A DNA stretch of 64,000 bases from JANMGV01 sp037440405 (GTDB lineage: Bacteria; Planctomycetota; Planctomycetia; Pirellulales; Pirellulaceae), in NCBI GenBank assembly GCA_037440405.1, contig JBBIUE010000002.1, forward strand, positions 1 through 64,000, in the 5' to 3' direction. This document shows, one piece after another, positions 1 through 9,345 of this stretch. Every line of letters starts with the position of its first letter. Positions within the stretch are counted from its first letter, which is position 1. The notes beneath the pieces were generated by a model. That model ran no database searches. It was given only the letters and a program-made list of their open reading frames with translations, and was not told the origin of the DNA. The position numbers were made by a program, and so were the translations under genes.

Positions 1-387
1 GTAGATCGAGCATGGTTGGACTCCAATCCTATGCACGAACTGCTGCAACGGTTTTTTGATTCGTTCTTTGATGGAAAACCAGCGAGCTTCCCTTTTGACG
101 CGATGAATTTAGGCAAGAGGACTACTTTTCAGTTGTCTGTGCTTCAAGCGTGCCACGGAATACCTTGCGGCAGCACATTGAGCTATGCGCAGTTGGCAGC
201 GAAAGTCGGAAGCCCTGGGGCCGCGAGAGCAGTTGGTCGCGTGATGGCAACCAATCCACTTCCGCTCGTCATTCCATGTCATCGGGTTCTCGGCAGCGGA
301 GGGGCGTTAGGAGGCTATTCCGCTCCCGGAGGTATCAAGTCCAAGCAGTGGCTTCTTCGATTGGAAGGACATAGATGCGACCGGTGA
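1..387 (+). CDS. ogt: Methylated-DNA--protein-cysteine methyltransferase, 5'-truncated
   Basis: Suicide DNA repair protein that transfers the alkyl group from O6-alkylguanine to its own cysteine. The active-site motif IPCHRV and the following GGYSAPGG..KQWLL.LEG segment are clear, as is the upstream helix-turn-helix-like part with GTLSYAQLA and AAARAVG-type residues. The reading frame is open to the left window edge. The first in-window start would be a TTG at 16, giving only 123 residues, whereas family members usually have about 160-180, so the N-terminal domain probably lies outside the window. The stop overlaps the next gene by 13 bases, which suggests cotranscription. The family call is secure; the true start cannot be seen. 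Confidence 0.9.
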   Translation, partial: VDRAWLDSNPMHELLQRFFDSFFDGKPASFPFDAMNLGKRTTFQLSVLQACHGIPCGSTLSYAQLAAKVGSPGAARAVGRVMATNPLPLVIPCHRVLGSGGALGGYSAPGGIKSKQWLLRLEGHRCDR

Positions 388-1193
388 CAAAGGCACGTCA
401 AGCTGACGTCGTCGATTGGAACTGGAAGATTGAAGGCGGAAAGTTGGTTCTCTTCCCTTCGGTTATGACTTTCTTCCGCTACTCGCTCTACTTGCTACTT
501 GTTCCAGGAATCGTTTTAGCATCGATGTCTTTCGCCAACGCGACGCCTTGGTATTTCTGGAACGTTCCAAGTGCGTCCAAATCCGATGCGAACATCAATG
601 AGGTGAATCGCGACGGTTCCGTTCAACGCGATCGAGAAAAGTTGCGGGAGATATTCGGCGAATCACTGGACCATGAATCGATCGAACGAGCCTTGGAGAA
701 CATCGAACACAAGAGAATCGAACGCGAGAAGGAAACTCGGGCACGCTCGGTAAGGACACAGGTGTTCGGTCGTGTATTTGCGATCGTTTTGGGAGGCATT
801 TGGCTGATGTTCTCGGCAATCGCACTATTGCTGATCATCATCCTTGCAAGGCTACCATTTGCAAGGTACGAGATCTTTCGAGAACGGGATGGCCATGTCC
901 GTATTGTCATCCCCGAGCTGTTCTGGACCTCCACGATTCGCCTTCCGATGCATGAAATCCTTGCAGTATCCCCCGGCTTTATTGATTATCGTTCCGGCCG
1001 TTTCGGAATTCCGATTCGCGTGTGGTTCGTCTCGATCCATCAACCTCCTGGTGCTGGTTGCTCCCTGAAGATTTGCATCCACCAAGAAAATGGGCACAGA
1101 AACCCACCGATAGTTCCTAGCCGAGCTGAGCAATTTATTGCAAATTTCGCTGGTTTTTTGGGAATCCATGTTCTTGAATTTCCGCATGGCTAA
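375..1193 (+). CDS. Hypothetical two-TM membrane protein
   Basis: Unrecognised 272-residue protein. Two hydrophobic segments are visible, around residues 31-55 (LYLLLVPGIVLASMSF) and 133-160 (VFAIVLGGIWLMFSAIALL). A charged, Glu/Arg-rich stretch between them could form a coiled coil. The C-terminal 110 residues are soluble and rich in beta-type sequence, somewhat like a PH-like domain, but this is only an impression. The ATG at 375 lies inside the end of the repair gene; an internal ATG at 465, just before the first membrane segment, is an alternative start. The overlap suggests translational coupling with the upstream gene but says nothing about function. Confidence 0.7.
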   Translation: MRPVTKARQADVVDWNWKIEGGKLVLFPSVMTFFRYSLYLLLVPGIVLASMSFANATPWYFWNVPSASKSDANINEVNRDGSVQRDREKLREIFGESLDHESIERALENIEHKRIEREKETRARSVRTQVFGRVFAIVLGGIWLMFSAIALLLIIILARLPFARYEIFRERDGHVRIVIPELFWTSTIRLPMHEILAVSPGFIDYRSGRFGIPIRVWFVSIHQPPGAGCSLKICIHQENGHRNPPIVPSRAEQFIANFAGFLGIHVLEFPHG

Positions 1194-1247
1194 CTAAAAT
1201 TTGCACTCCTCCTAGTTCATGGTTAAAATCACGTTGCAGGTTCTCAA

Positions 1248-1817
1248 GTGCTTCTACTTTCGAGGATGATTTCAATCATGTTGAATGCTGTCGTACGATC
1301 ATCCATTTTAGCTGTCGTCATCCCTGTTCTGATCGGCCCCGCTTTGAAAGCGGAAGACCCCAAACCGAAACTTCTTATCATGTATCAATGTTGGGTTGCA
1401 GCGAAATGCAACGGCGGTGCAATTTGCAAACTTTACAGCGGGACTGGAAATTCGACTGCTGCTGCAGAGGACGCCGCACGCATGAATGCCCAGGCTAGTT
1501 GCAATGGGGCGGTCGAGTACTGTGAGGGTGTTTCGTGTGGGTTAATCGAGACACTCAACGATGAAGCAAGGTCGACTTCTTCCACATCGATGGAATGTCA
1601 AACTTGGAAGGTCAAATTCTTGGCTCAATCGAGGAAAGGTAACTGGTTCGAGCTCACTGCAAGCGGGCGAACTCTATGCGAAGCCTATCAAAATGCAAGG
1701 AAGCCAGTCATCACCTTCATCAACGATCACGAGTGTGGAGTCTGTCGCTGCTGTTGGCAGATTGTTGAGTACCCGTGTAAGTCGGCTCCGTGCCGCTCCA
1801 ATTGTTGCTGTCGTTGA
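1248..1817 (+). CDS. Hypothetical secreted cysteine-rich protein
   Basis: Unrecognised 189-residue protein. A hydrophobic N-terminus (MLNAVVRSSILAVVIPVLIG) ending near ALKAED looks like a signal peptide. The mature part holds about 17 cysteines, with a dense C-terminal group (ECGVCRCCW, CKSAPCRSNCCCR), so it is probably a disulfide-rich extracytoplasmic protein or a metal binder. The frame opens with GTG at 1248; ATG at 1266 or 1278 gives a cleaner signal peptide. A GC hairpin follows the stop. No family assigned. Confidence 0.6.
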   Translation: MLLLSRMISIMLNAVVRSSILAVVIPVLIGPALKAEDPKPKLLIMYQCWVAAKCNGGAICKLYSGTGNSTAAAEDAARMNAQASCNGAVEYCEGVSCGLIETLNDEARSTSSTSMECQTWKVKFLAQSRKGNWFELTASGRTLCEAYQNARKPVITFINDHECGVCRCCWQIVEYPCKSAPCRSNCCCR

Positions 1818-2260
1818 CCCTAAGTTTGGTGAGTTACCAAAGCAGCCTTCAGCCAGTGATGGCTGCTTGTCGCCATGACTTTGATGCGTGTCGAGTCTGG
1901 ATTTAACCAAATTGGTTATAGCTCCGCATCATGAGGCGCGTACATCGACTTTAGAATACCGCTTCGCAGCAAGCAGGGCTTTTCATTGCGACGCACGCTC
2001 CCAGCGAGGCTTGCAACAACATTGGCGATTGGATTCGTTGCTTGCGACCAAGCTCACGACCGATGCAATTGCCAATTGCTCTGATCCATCGTTTCAAAAA
2101 TGAGAATGGCCTCGATCTTCAACGCTTAACCCAATTGTCCGTCTCGCATCGTGAACGACTGCGTAGCTCCATAGCAACTGATTGTCAACTTTGGCACAGA
2201 CAATTCTGTTCGTTGAAGGTAATGCGGTTCAGCCTAATCGGTGCTTCTAGCCATTTCAAC
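1818..2260. other. Intergenic, convergent genes
   Basis: The stretch lies between the cysteine-rich protein and the minus-strand FG-GAP gene. The only structure seen is an 8-bp hairpin (AAGCAGCC/GGCTGCTT) at 1840-1868 just after the upstream stop. Small open frames here look like noise. Confidence 0.5.
1840..1868 (+). terminator. Hairpin after the cysteine-rich gene
   Basis: AAGCAGCC pairs with GGCTGCTT around a 13-base loop, 23 bases after the stop at 1817. There is no good T-run behind it, so this may be a 3' stabilising hairpin and not a classic intrinsic terminator. Confidence 0.4.
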
Positions 2261-4024
2261 TTATTTTTCGATGGCCATCAAATACTGGTTAAGCTTGGGA
2301 GAAGTGATCATCGCGGGTTCAGAGTTCGGCCAACGAATGCTGAGGCGATCGACTTCGTCGATTTGTCCGAGTCCAATGATTAGCGATCTCGTGGAACTTG
2401 ATGCGTAACTTCCACCGCCGATGATTTGGCGATACCATCTCTTATCGCCGCTCTCGACTACGATCGTTGTGCCAATCGCATTTCGATTGGTTTTCGTTCC
2501 GATCAGCTCGATTCCGATCCAATGTCCCTGTCGCTCCGACTGATTGATCAATCCGACGACCGGCTTCTCCACAGAGGAAACGACGGCATCCAAGAGACCG
2601 TCGCGGTTCCAGTCGACCATGGCCAACCCTCGAGCAGGACGAGGCTGTTCCAAGAAGTCTCCGGCACCAGAACGAATCCACTGAAAAATTCGACCGCTTT
2701 GATTTTCCAGCAAGACTGGCCGTTGCTCGACGGGCGCCGTCGATGACTGTCGAACCGCATGACCATTCACGACAAGAATGTCTTCGAATCCGTTGAGATT
2801 CAGGTCAGCAAAAACAGTCCCCCAACCGACAAAGCGATTTCCCATCGACGTGATATTGGTCGATCGAGATGAATGTGCGAAGTTCATTTTTCCCAAGCTG
2901 CGGAACAACGCGAAGGTCTCATTTTCGTAGTGAGAGACGAACAGATCGAAGTAGCCGTCGCGATTGAAATCGCCAAATGCGATACCCATGCTGCCGTCAG
3001 GCGAACCGGATTCATCAAAAGCTACACCAGCACGGATTCCCATTTCCGAGAAGACTCCGCCATCATTTCGGTACAAAAAATTCGCTTGTTCGTCGTTTGC
3101 GACAAATAAGTCCACGTCGCCGTCTCCATCTAAGTCGGCAGCCAAGACACCGAGTCCACGGCCTCCGCGAGCGAGCCCCACGCTTTCGGTGGCGTCTCGG
3201 AAAGTACCGTTCCCGTTGTTGAAATAGAAGTGGTCACTCAATGCCTCGAACTCGCGAGGGCCGCAGACGTCGCGGACATTCAAACGAGGCATGATGCAGG
3301 CCGGATCGTTCTCCCAGTTCCAATTGGCGTAATGAGCGACGTAAAGATCGAGCAATCCGTCGCCATCAATATCGCACCAAGCAGCCGTGCTACTCCATAA
3401 GGGATCGTCGAGCTGAGCGGCGTTGGCAACTTCTTCAAAGGTTCCATCTCCTTGATTGCGAAAGAGTTGCAGCCCTCCGTACCCGGTGACAACGAAATCA
3501 TCGAAGCCATCATTGTCGTAATCTCCAACAATCGCCGCGTGATGGTAGTAAGCGCTCATATCGACCCTCGCGAACTCGGCGACGGAGACGAATCGATTGG
3601 ATGCTCTCCCCCGCAAAAGATCGCCACGGCAACCTTCAACTTTGGTACGAGGCATAAACTTTCCACCACCTGGACAAAGCACGTCGGCTAATCCATCGCA
3701 GTCGAAATCGATAATGGAAACGCCGCCGCCCAAGGATTCGACAATGCTATAAACCTCGGCTTCGTGCCCGTCGCGAAAGATGTGATTCAGTCCGCTTTCC
3801 TCTCCCATCATTTCGAAGCGGATGGTCGGTTTGGTCGGCTCTCGCTCCGCATCCTGGGTTCCCAAGTTCTGATCCGTACCGCTCGCGATTGATTTCACTC
3901 CGTCGGACGAGTTGGTTGGAATCGATGGGGTGTCGGCTCGCTCATTCCGACAGCCAAAGGCACAACCTCCAACGATCACGACCAAGAGAATGTTCATCAT
4001 CTTAAAGCGAAGAGCTAAAGACAT
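2261..4024 (-). CDS. FG-GAP/VCBS repeat lipoprotein with ASPIC-UnbV domain (CRTAC1 family)
   Basis: Extracytoplasmic beta-propeller protein of unknown binding partner. Repeats of the calcium-binding FG-GAP type are easy to see (DFDCDGLADVL, DYDNDGFDDFVV, DIDGDGLLDLYV, DLDGDGDVDLFV, DFNRDGYFDLFV, DLNLNGFEDILV, DWNRDGLLDAVV). The C-terminus (GGGSYASSST...LSIRWPNSE) matches the ASPIC/UnbV domain. The ATG at 4024 was chosen because it starts a signal sequence (NILLVVIVGGCAFGC) with a plausible lipobox cysteine and leaves 23 bases after the upstream TPR gene. A longer frame from 4243 would overlap that gene by about 200 bases and adds no plausible sequence. CRTAC1 proteins are abundant in planctomycetes and often paired with TPR proteins, as here. 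Confidence 0.9.
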   Translation of the reverse strand: MSLALRFKMMNILLVVIVGGCAFGCRNERADTPSIPTNSSDGVKSIASGTDQNLGTQDAEREPTKPTIRFEMMGEESGLNHIFRDGHEAEVYSIVESLGGGVSIIDFDCDGLADVLCPGGGKFMPRTKVEGCRGDLLRGRASNRFVSVAEFARVDMSAYYHHAAIVGDYDNDGFDDFVVTGYGGLQLFRNQGDGTFEEVANAAQLDDPLWSSTAAWCDIDGDGLLDLYVAHYANWNWENDPACIMPRLNVRDVCGPREFEALSDHFYFNNGNGTFRDATESVGLARGGRGLGVLAADLDGDGDVDLFVANDEQANFLYRNDGGVFSEMGIRAGVAFDESGSPDGSMGIAFGDFNRDGYFDLFVSHYENETFALFRSLGKMNFAHSSRSTNITSMGNRFVGWGTVFADLNLNGFEDILVVNGHAVRQSSTAPVEQRPVLLENQSGRIFQWIRSGAGDFLEQPRPARGLAMVDWNRDGLLDAVVSSVEKPVVGLINQSERQGHWIGIELIGTKTNRNAIGTTIVVESGDKRWYRQIIGGGSYASSSTRSLIIGLGQIDEVDRLSIRWPNSEPAMITSPKLNQYLMAIEK

Positions 4025-4047
4025 AACGGCACTCGCTGGTGATGAAG

Positions 4048-5355
4048 CTAGTTTTTGATCGGAGTTGATGACGACATACCAGGAGTCGAGACATCGACAG
4101 CTCCGTCGATCCCCATCAAGCGTTGAGCAATGTTCTTGTGGTACATTGCCGTTGCGGGATCGCCGATACGAGTGAAATAAAGCTCGAGATCCGTGTGAGC
4201 GGCAACAATCGTCGGATCCTGCATAAGAGCCATTTGAAGCCAATAGCGTCCTTCCTCGCGAGAACTGTAATGAAGCAAGATGTGGCCTACTTCTGCTCGC
4301 AATGCCGGCTGATCGTGATCGGCCTCGGCTTGGCCAATTTTCATATCGATGTTTTCCAGTCGATTTCTGGCGACTTCGGTGGTGGCCGCATGGAACTTCG
4401 CGCGTTCCTCTTGCCCCAGTTGACTATACGCTCGTGATAACGTGAAGTTGAGGTCAACATCATCGGGCCAAATCTGAGAGAGCGGTGCCAAGATATCAAC
4501 ACTCGCCTGTGCGTTTCCTAATTCAAGTTCGGATTTTCCAAGCAGGAGCCGCGTTTCGAACGACCGATCTCCGTCCTCGACCAGCGATCGAAGCTGATTC
4601 AATGCGACATCCGTTTTGCCGACCCCGAATAGGCATTCCGCATATCCTCGCTTCGCTTCCTTGTCATCAGCAATCACCGACAGATATTGCTCGTAAAACG
4701 GAATGGCCTGATCGAGCTGGTTCTGTTTTTGCTTGTTGATTGCCTTCGCATGAATGCTCGGCAAAAAGCCATTTTGAAGCTTCAATGACTCATCGAAGAA
4801 CTGATCTGCCGCCGACCAATCGCGGCGATACTGCGCCATCAAGCCCAGGAAGTAGTTCGGAAACGGAGACTTTGGTTCCTCTTTCATCCATAGCAAGACC
4901 ATCCCCAGGGCTTCTTGCAGACGCATTCGAATCAAGTAACCATAAGTGAGAGCTCCGCAAACCTCGCCGAAATCCGATCCGGCATTTTCGAGCAACCGCT
5001 GAAAGTTTTCCTCCGCCCCTTCCAGGTATCCCTGCTGAGCTTGTATCAATAGCGATTCACGCTCGATCTCTAATGCGGAAAAACTGAGCTGTCTGGCCAG
5101 TTCCAGATACTGTTCGGCTCGATCAAACTTCGCCAGATGGCGATGGGCGCGACTGCGAAGAAACTCGATTTCGCCGTGTTTTCCATAACGCTGCTCGATC
5201 TTCCTCAACAACTCCAGTGCTTGCGGATTTTCGAAGTCTCTGACGGCTTTTCGAGCCGTTGCGATCTGCCAGTTGAACCAAATCCGATGCCCTCCAAAGT
5301 AAGCCAACGGCATGAAAATGGCGATCAGGACAACAAGTCGAGCCCGTCCTTGCAA
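4048..5355 (-). CDS. Membrane-anchored TPR protein
   Basis: 435 residues from a TTG start, with one N-terminal transmembrane segment (LVVLIAIFMPLAYFGG) followed by tandem tetratricopeptide-like helical repeats throughout. Examples are the segments around FDRAEQYLELARQL, WSAADQFFDESLKL, LDQAIPFYEQYLSV and EEGRYWLQMALMQDP. TPRs usually mediate protein-protein contacts. It lies directly upstream of, and probably in an operon with, the FG-GAP lipoprotein. The frame continues open upstream of the TTG for about 45 more codons with Ser/Thr-rich sequence but no ATG, GTG or TTG, so the start is uncertain. Confidence 0.8.
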   Translation of the reverse strand: MQGRARLVVLIAIFMPLAYFGGHRIWFNWQIATARKAVRDFENPQALELLRKIEQRYGKHGEIEFLRSRAHRHLAKFDRAEQYLELARQLSFSALEIERESLLIQAQQGYLEGAEENFQRLLENAGSDFGEVCGALTYGYLIRMRLQEALGMVLLWMKEEPKSPFPNYFLGLMAQYRRDWSAADQFFDESLKLQNGFLPSIHAKAINKQKQNQLDQAIPFYEQYLSVIADDKEAKRGYAECLFGVGKTDVALNQLRSLVEDGDRSFETRLLLGKSELELGNAQASVDILAPLSQIWPDDVDLNFTLSRAYSQLGQEERAKFHAATTEVARNRLENIDMKIGQAEADHDQPALRAEVGHILLHYSSREEGRYWLQMALMQDPTIVAAHTDLELYFTRIGDPATAMYHKNIAQRLMGIDGAVDVSTPGMSSSTPIKN

Positions 5356-5692
5356 TAAACGTAAAAGCCAAGTTTTCGATTGACTTGCCCCGGTTGACTC
5401 TGAAGAACTCTTGGAATTTCCCTCAGGCGTTCTCGTCGTTGCTGGCGATGATGTTGCGATGGCAGCACCCCAATAGAATGTCGATTGGCTCGATGAATAA
5501 ATCGTCGTGGTTCACGGTCTAACCAGTCCTTGGGAGTTCAGCCCAATCTGCTTCTTGGGTCGGTACGGTAACCGTATCGCATGCCATGCGGCAAGTGGTT
5601 CGATGTTTACGAATCTTCCAAGAGATAGTGAACGACGATCGATAGTCCGAAAACAGATTTTACCAAGCTTCTCTACCTTAGTCACCGTTGGT
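5356..5692. other. Intergenic or extended N-terminus
   Basis: Between the TPR gene and the acetyltransferase gene. On the minus strand the TPR frame remains open back to a stop near 5512 without a standard start codon. Nothing else recognised. Confidence 0.4.
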
Positions 5693-6769
5693 CTATTGAA
5701 ATTGACTTTTGCCGAAGCTTGGCCAAACCGATCGGAGTCCACGTTTCAAGCGGTCTTTGAGAACGACATTTTTTAGTTGCTCGCGGAGGCGATGTTGGCA
5801 TCGACGAAAATGCCACGCCCAGCAGGTCGTACTGACACATCCTTCGTAAGCTTCATCGACTGTGTTCACCAATTTTTCTTTATAGGCTTGCTCACCGTAG
5901 CCCATGTCGATCCGTCGAATCCCATGTTCCGGAGCGGCATCGGCAATCCTCAAAAACAACTCTGTTCCGGGCGAATATTGATGGAAGCTCGTCTCGTAGA
6001 CGGGAAACCAATAATGCAACAGGTCGCCTTCGCGCAAGCCAAAATGGATGGCAACGATTCGCTCACCGTCGGCGCGCAGGACCGACAAGCAACCTCTAAC
6101 GGAGTGCCCCTCATAACCCACGAAGTGTCGGACCAAATCTCTCGTCCACGGTACGGAAAAGATGTCAAAGATGTGCGTTCGTTGGTATTGACCCCGCTTC
6201 AATTCAATCAGTCGATCAAGAAGGGCGGTATCTCGACAGTCCAGATCGAGATAGGCTCCCGGATGGTCCTTCTTGAACTTGCGAGACTTTCTGCGATGGG
6301 CCTCGATCGTGTAATTGCGTTCTTCAAGCTGTTGGCGATAGGGCTGAGGCCCGACCTCCAGTTTGGCCATGAACGATTTGACCGTTGCAAAGGATGATCG
6401 ACTGCCAACGGATGATGGCCAAAACATGGCATGAAAATCCCACCGTTGCACCTTGCACTGACGAAGTAGCCAGGCAAAGTCAAACTCAAATTCCGAGGGA
6501 GCGATTACGCCGTGAGCGTCATTCATTTTTCCGCCAACCGGAATCGCCAATGACTTGCCCTTTCGCTCAAAAGGAAAGAACGCAACCGGTTCGGAGTCTT
6601 CATGGACGATAGCAATTTCTACGTCGCGCCCAATCGCCGATACAATCTTCGTGAAATCCGACGAGTAAAACGGACTGTAGAGGCGGTCATTGCGCGCTCT
6701 TAACCCTTCCCACTGCAGCGCGAGTTCTCGCGTTAGCTCGGGTCCACGTATTAGGTCGACTTTCAACAT
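5693..6769 (-). CDS. CelD/BcsL-like GNAT-superfamily acetyltransferase
   Basis: A 358-residue cytoplasmic protein of the CelD (Acetyltransf_6, FemAB-like) type, found with exopolysaccharide and envelope-glycan genes. Recognisable elements are the N-terminal W.GL......SPF.S..F segment, the basic KSRKFKKDHPG loop, the segment GERIVAIHFGLREGDLLHYWFPVYET, and near the C-terminus the RIDMGYGEQAYKEKL core that is typical of the family (D.G.G...YK). The acyl acceptor cannot be told from sequence. It starts at a clear ATG. It appears to stand alone, being more than 300 bases from both neighbours. Confidence 0.85.
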   Translation of the reverse strand: MLKVDLIRGPELTRELALQWEGLRARNDRLYSPFYSSDFTKIVSAIGRDVEIAIVHEDSEPVAFFPFERKGKSLAIPVGGKMNDAHGVIAPSEFEFDFAWLLRQCKVQRWDFHAMFWPSSVGSRSSFATVKSFMAKLEVGPQPYRQQLEERNYTIEAHRRKSRKFKKDHPGAYLDLDCRDTALLDRLIELKRGQYQRTHIFDIFSVPWTRDLVRHFVGYEGHSVRGCLSVLRADGERIVAIHFGLREGDLLHYWFPVYETSFHQYSPGTELFLRIADAAPEHGIRRIDMGYGEQAYKEKLVNTVDEAYEGCVSTTCWAWHFRRCQHRLREQLKNVVLKDRLKRGLRSVWPSFGKSQFQ

Positions 6770-7402
6770 GGGATTTGACGAATCCTGAACTGCGGGTCCG
6801 TGGACTTGGTTCCACTTTCTTCAGCTTTGTCATTGGACACTGCCATTGGAGATCCCATTCCACCAAGGAATCGACGTTGGCAACATTCCTAATCGAGTCA
6901 ACGTGAACCTGCTTTTTCAGTGCCATCATCGCGTATGCCAAGTTCAACATGGCGATGTTCCAGTAGAGTCTAATCGAAAAACTCAGAATTCAGCAGCTTG
7001 CAACGGCAAACAGCGAATCAACCGGAAAGTTGCACTCCCCACAGTCACTTTATTCCGATTTTATGGCCACGTTGACACAGAGACCATTTTGTAGCAAATG
7101 CGGTCCTGCCTCAACTGCTCGTATTTGAATCATTTGCGAATACGCCAAACAACGAACATGTTGAGCAAGCCTCCTGCAGACGATCCATGCATGATCGACG
7201 GCGACAGATGCTGACTATCCTCTGCGGACATGTGGAACACACTCTTTCGATGGCTATGCGAGAGGCCTTAAAAACAGTTTCTAAGGATTCTGTGTAACAC
7301 TTTCGCGGATTCATCGATTGCTTAGGTAGGGAATTCAAATCCTTGCAAGTGCATGGATAACCCAACTCGACCAAAGGCAACGATAATCGCGGAGAAACAA
7401 TC
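6770..7402. other. Long intergenic region, divergent genes
   Basis: It separates the minus-strand acetyltransferase from the plus-strand RTX-calpain gene, so it should carry promoters for both. I see no RNA gene or convincing small coding region. GGAGAAAC just before 7403 is the ribosome binding site of the next gene. Confidence 0.5.
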
Positions 7403-9049
7403 ATGGCCAGCCAACTTACCCAACGTATTCACAAACTGTTTGGCGGATCAGCTCGCTCGAAGCAGGTCGCACGACAACGCAAGCAAAAGCAGACAGTCAA
7501 TCGAAAACTTCTCGTGGATACGCTCGAGCAACGGCAACTGATGGCCGTTGACGCACTCTGGATGAGTGGGAACATGCTCGTCGTTCGCACTGACAATGCT
7601 TCAACGAATGTCAATGTTGTTCAATCGGGAACACAATTGAGGATCAATGACGTGAATACTGGAAGAAGTTGGAGCTACAACCGATCGTCGATCGGGACCG
7701 TCGAAATTCAAGGAGGTAACGGAAATGATCGATTCGTGAACTACATCAGCGATCTTCCTGTCCGTTTCTTCGGCGGTGCGGGAAACGACTATTTGGAAGG
7801 CTACAACGCTGCAGATGTTTTGGTCGGCGGAGATGGCGACGACACCATGTACGGCTACGGCGGTGACGATCAGATGTGGGGCGGCAATGGAAACGACCGA
7901 ATGTACGGTGGGTTCGGCAACGATCGTATGGTTGGAGACAATGGCGATGACTTCATGGATGGGGGATGGGGAGAAGATATCCTCTGGGGAATGGCTGGGA
8001 ACGACACGCTACTCGGCGGCGAGGGGAATGATCAGCTGATTGGTGGCGACGGAAACGACCATTTGAATGGTCAGGGCGGGATCGACAAAATGTGGGGCGG
8101 CAATGGAAATGACGTCTTGATAGCGATCGACGGAGCGGTGGGTGAGTACTTAGAAGGTGGCGCAGGAGCCGATACCTTGTGGATCGACGCCATCGGATCC
8201 TCTCGTGACTCCGTTATTGGTACAGAATCAATCGATAAGGTGCATGTGGTATCCTCTTTCGCGAACGGTGCCGATCGGACCTTGAACGGTGATCGTATCG
8301 CCGATCCAACGACCTTGGCTGGGCACACCTACAAGCGATTTGCCAACAATCCGTTGTTCAGCAATGCTGGTCCGCGTCTGAACGATGTCGTTCAAGGGAG
8401 CCTTGGAGATTGTTATTTCTTGGCAGGACTTGGCGCAATCACATTGGACAATCCTCATGCGATTCGACAGAACATCGTGGACTTCAATGACGGAACCTAT
8501 GGAGTTCGATTGGGCAACAGCTTCTATCGCGTGGATGACGATCTTCCCGTGACAAGTTCCTTTGCCCTCAATCCTGCCTACGCACAGTTGGGTGCGCAAA
8601 ACAGTATGTGGGTTGCTCTATACGAAAAGGCATTCGCACATTTTCGACGTGGACAGAACAGCTACGCTTCGATCGAAGGCGGTTGGGCCGTCGAAGCGAA
8701 CAGAGCATTTGGATCGACGTCAGCAGGCGAACGGAATATCAATAGCTACTCGAATGCAACTGCAATGGCCAACGATATTGCCACGCGATACAATGGCTTT
8801 CAAGCGGTTACCGTCGGATTCTGGGGACGTGGCGGCGGAGCCGTTGGCGGAGCTCCACTTGTCATGGGACACATGTACACAGTCGCTGGTATTATCCGCA
8901 ACTCGGCTGGAACCATCACGGGCATCCGACTTCGCAACCCATGGGGAACGGACGGTGCTGGTAACGACGGCAACAACGATGGTTACGTCATCGTGACTCC
9001 AGCTCAATTGTTTGCTCAATCGGGACGGGTAAATTTTGGCCGCGTCTGA
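7403..9049 (+). CDS. Secreted RTX-repeat calpain-family cysteine protease
   Basis: Probable extracellular calcium-dependent protease. The basic N-terminus followed by LEQRQLMA (residues 41-48) is like the export/cleavage motif seen in many large planctomycete surface proteins. Residues about 120-245 hold about ten GGxGxDxL-type hemolysin calcium-binding nonapeptides (GGAGNDYLE, GGNGNDRMY, GGEGNDQLI). The C-terminal half is a calpain (C2) domain: QGSLGDCYFLA carries the nucleophile Cys337, GHMYTV the base His490, and LRNPWG the Asn512, so the triad is complete. GGAGAAAC lies just upstream of the ATG. A terminator-like hairpin follows. Calpain domain and RTX repeats are certain; substrate unknown. 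Confidence 0.9.
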   Translation: MASQLTQRIHKLFGGSARSKQVARQRKQKQTVNRKLLVDTLEQRQLMAVDALWMSGNMLVVRTDNASTNVNVVQSGTQLRINDVNTGRSWSYNRSSIGTVEIQGGNGNDRFVNYISDLPVRFFGGAGNDYLEGYNAADVLVGGDGDDTMYGYGGDDQMWGGNGNDRMYGGFGNDRMVGDNGDDFMDGGWGEDILWGMAGNDTLLGGEGNDQLIGGDGNDHLNGQGGIDKMWGGNGNDVLIAIDGAVGEYLEGGAGADTLWIDAIGSSRDSVIGTESIDKVHVVSSFANGADRTLNGDRIADPTTLAGHTYKRFANNPLFSNAGPRLNDVVQGSLGDCYFLAGLGAITLDNPHAIRQNIVDFNDGTYGVRLGNSFYRVDDDLPVTSSFALNPAYAQLGAQNSMWVALYEKAFAHFRRGQNSYASIEGGWAVEANRAFGSTSAGERNINSYSNATAMANDIATRYNGFQAVTVGFWGRGGGAVGGAPLVMGHMYTVAGIIRNSAGTITGIRLRNPWGTDGAGNDGNNDGYVIVTPAQLFAQSGRVNFGRV

Positions 9050-9120
9050 GATGCAGCGATCCTCGATCGAGCTCACATCGGGGATAACGCTTAGCGAGCA
9101 CATGATCAGCCGAATGACTG

Positions 9121-9178
9121 AACTCCCTCGGAAGGCACAAGCGAATCCTCGCGCCTGCCACTTTCGAGGGAGTTTAGG
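9121..9178 (+). terminator. Terminator-like hairpin after the calpain gene
   Basis: AACTCCCTCG (9121-9130) pairs perfectly with CGAGGGAGTT (9165-9174) and is followed by a T-rich tail (TTTAGGTTTT). The 34-base loop is itself able to fold (GGCA...TGCC). Confidence 0.6.
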
Positions 9179-9310
9179 TTTTCAACACTCCATCGAATCT
9201 GATTGCGTTAACGGATGACTTGATCGTCCGAAATTGGTTCTCAACCATTTCGCTAGACCAATGGAATGCATGCTTTTGATCTGCTTTAGGGCTGCGTTTC
9301 TGTCCATTTT

Positions 9311-9345
9311 TTGACTTTGGGGCTTTGTTTCGTATAGACTATAAT
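9311..9345 (+). promoter_or_regulatory. Sigma-70-like promoter for the ECF sigma operon
   Basis: TTGACT at 9311-9316 is followed after 16 bases by TATAGA (9333-9338), with an overlapping TATAAT at 9340-9345. It lies about 105 bases upstream of the sigma-factor start, leaving a roughly 100-base leader. Confidence 0.5.

Noticed and set aside
2261..4243. Longer start of the FG-GAP protein at 4243
   Set aside because: It would overlap the TPR gene by about 200 bases, and the ATG at 4024 begins a proper lipoprotein signal.
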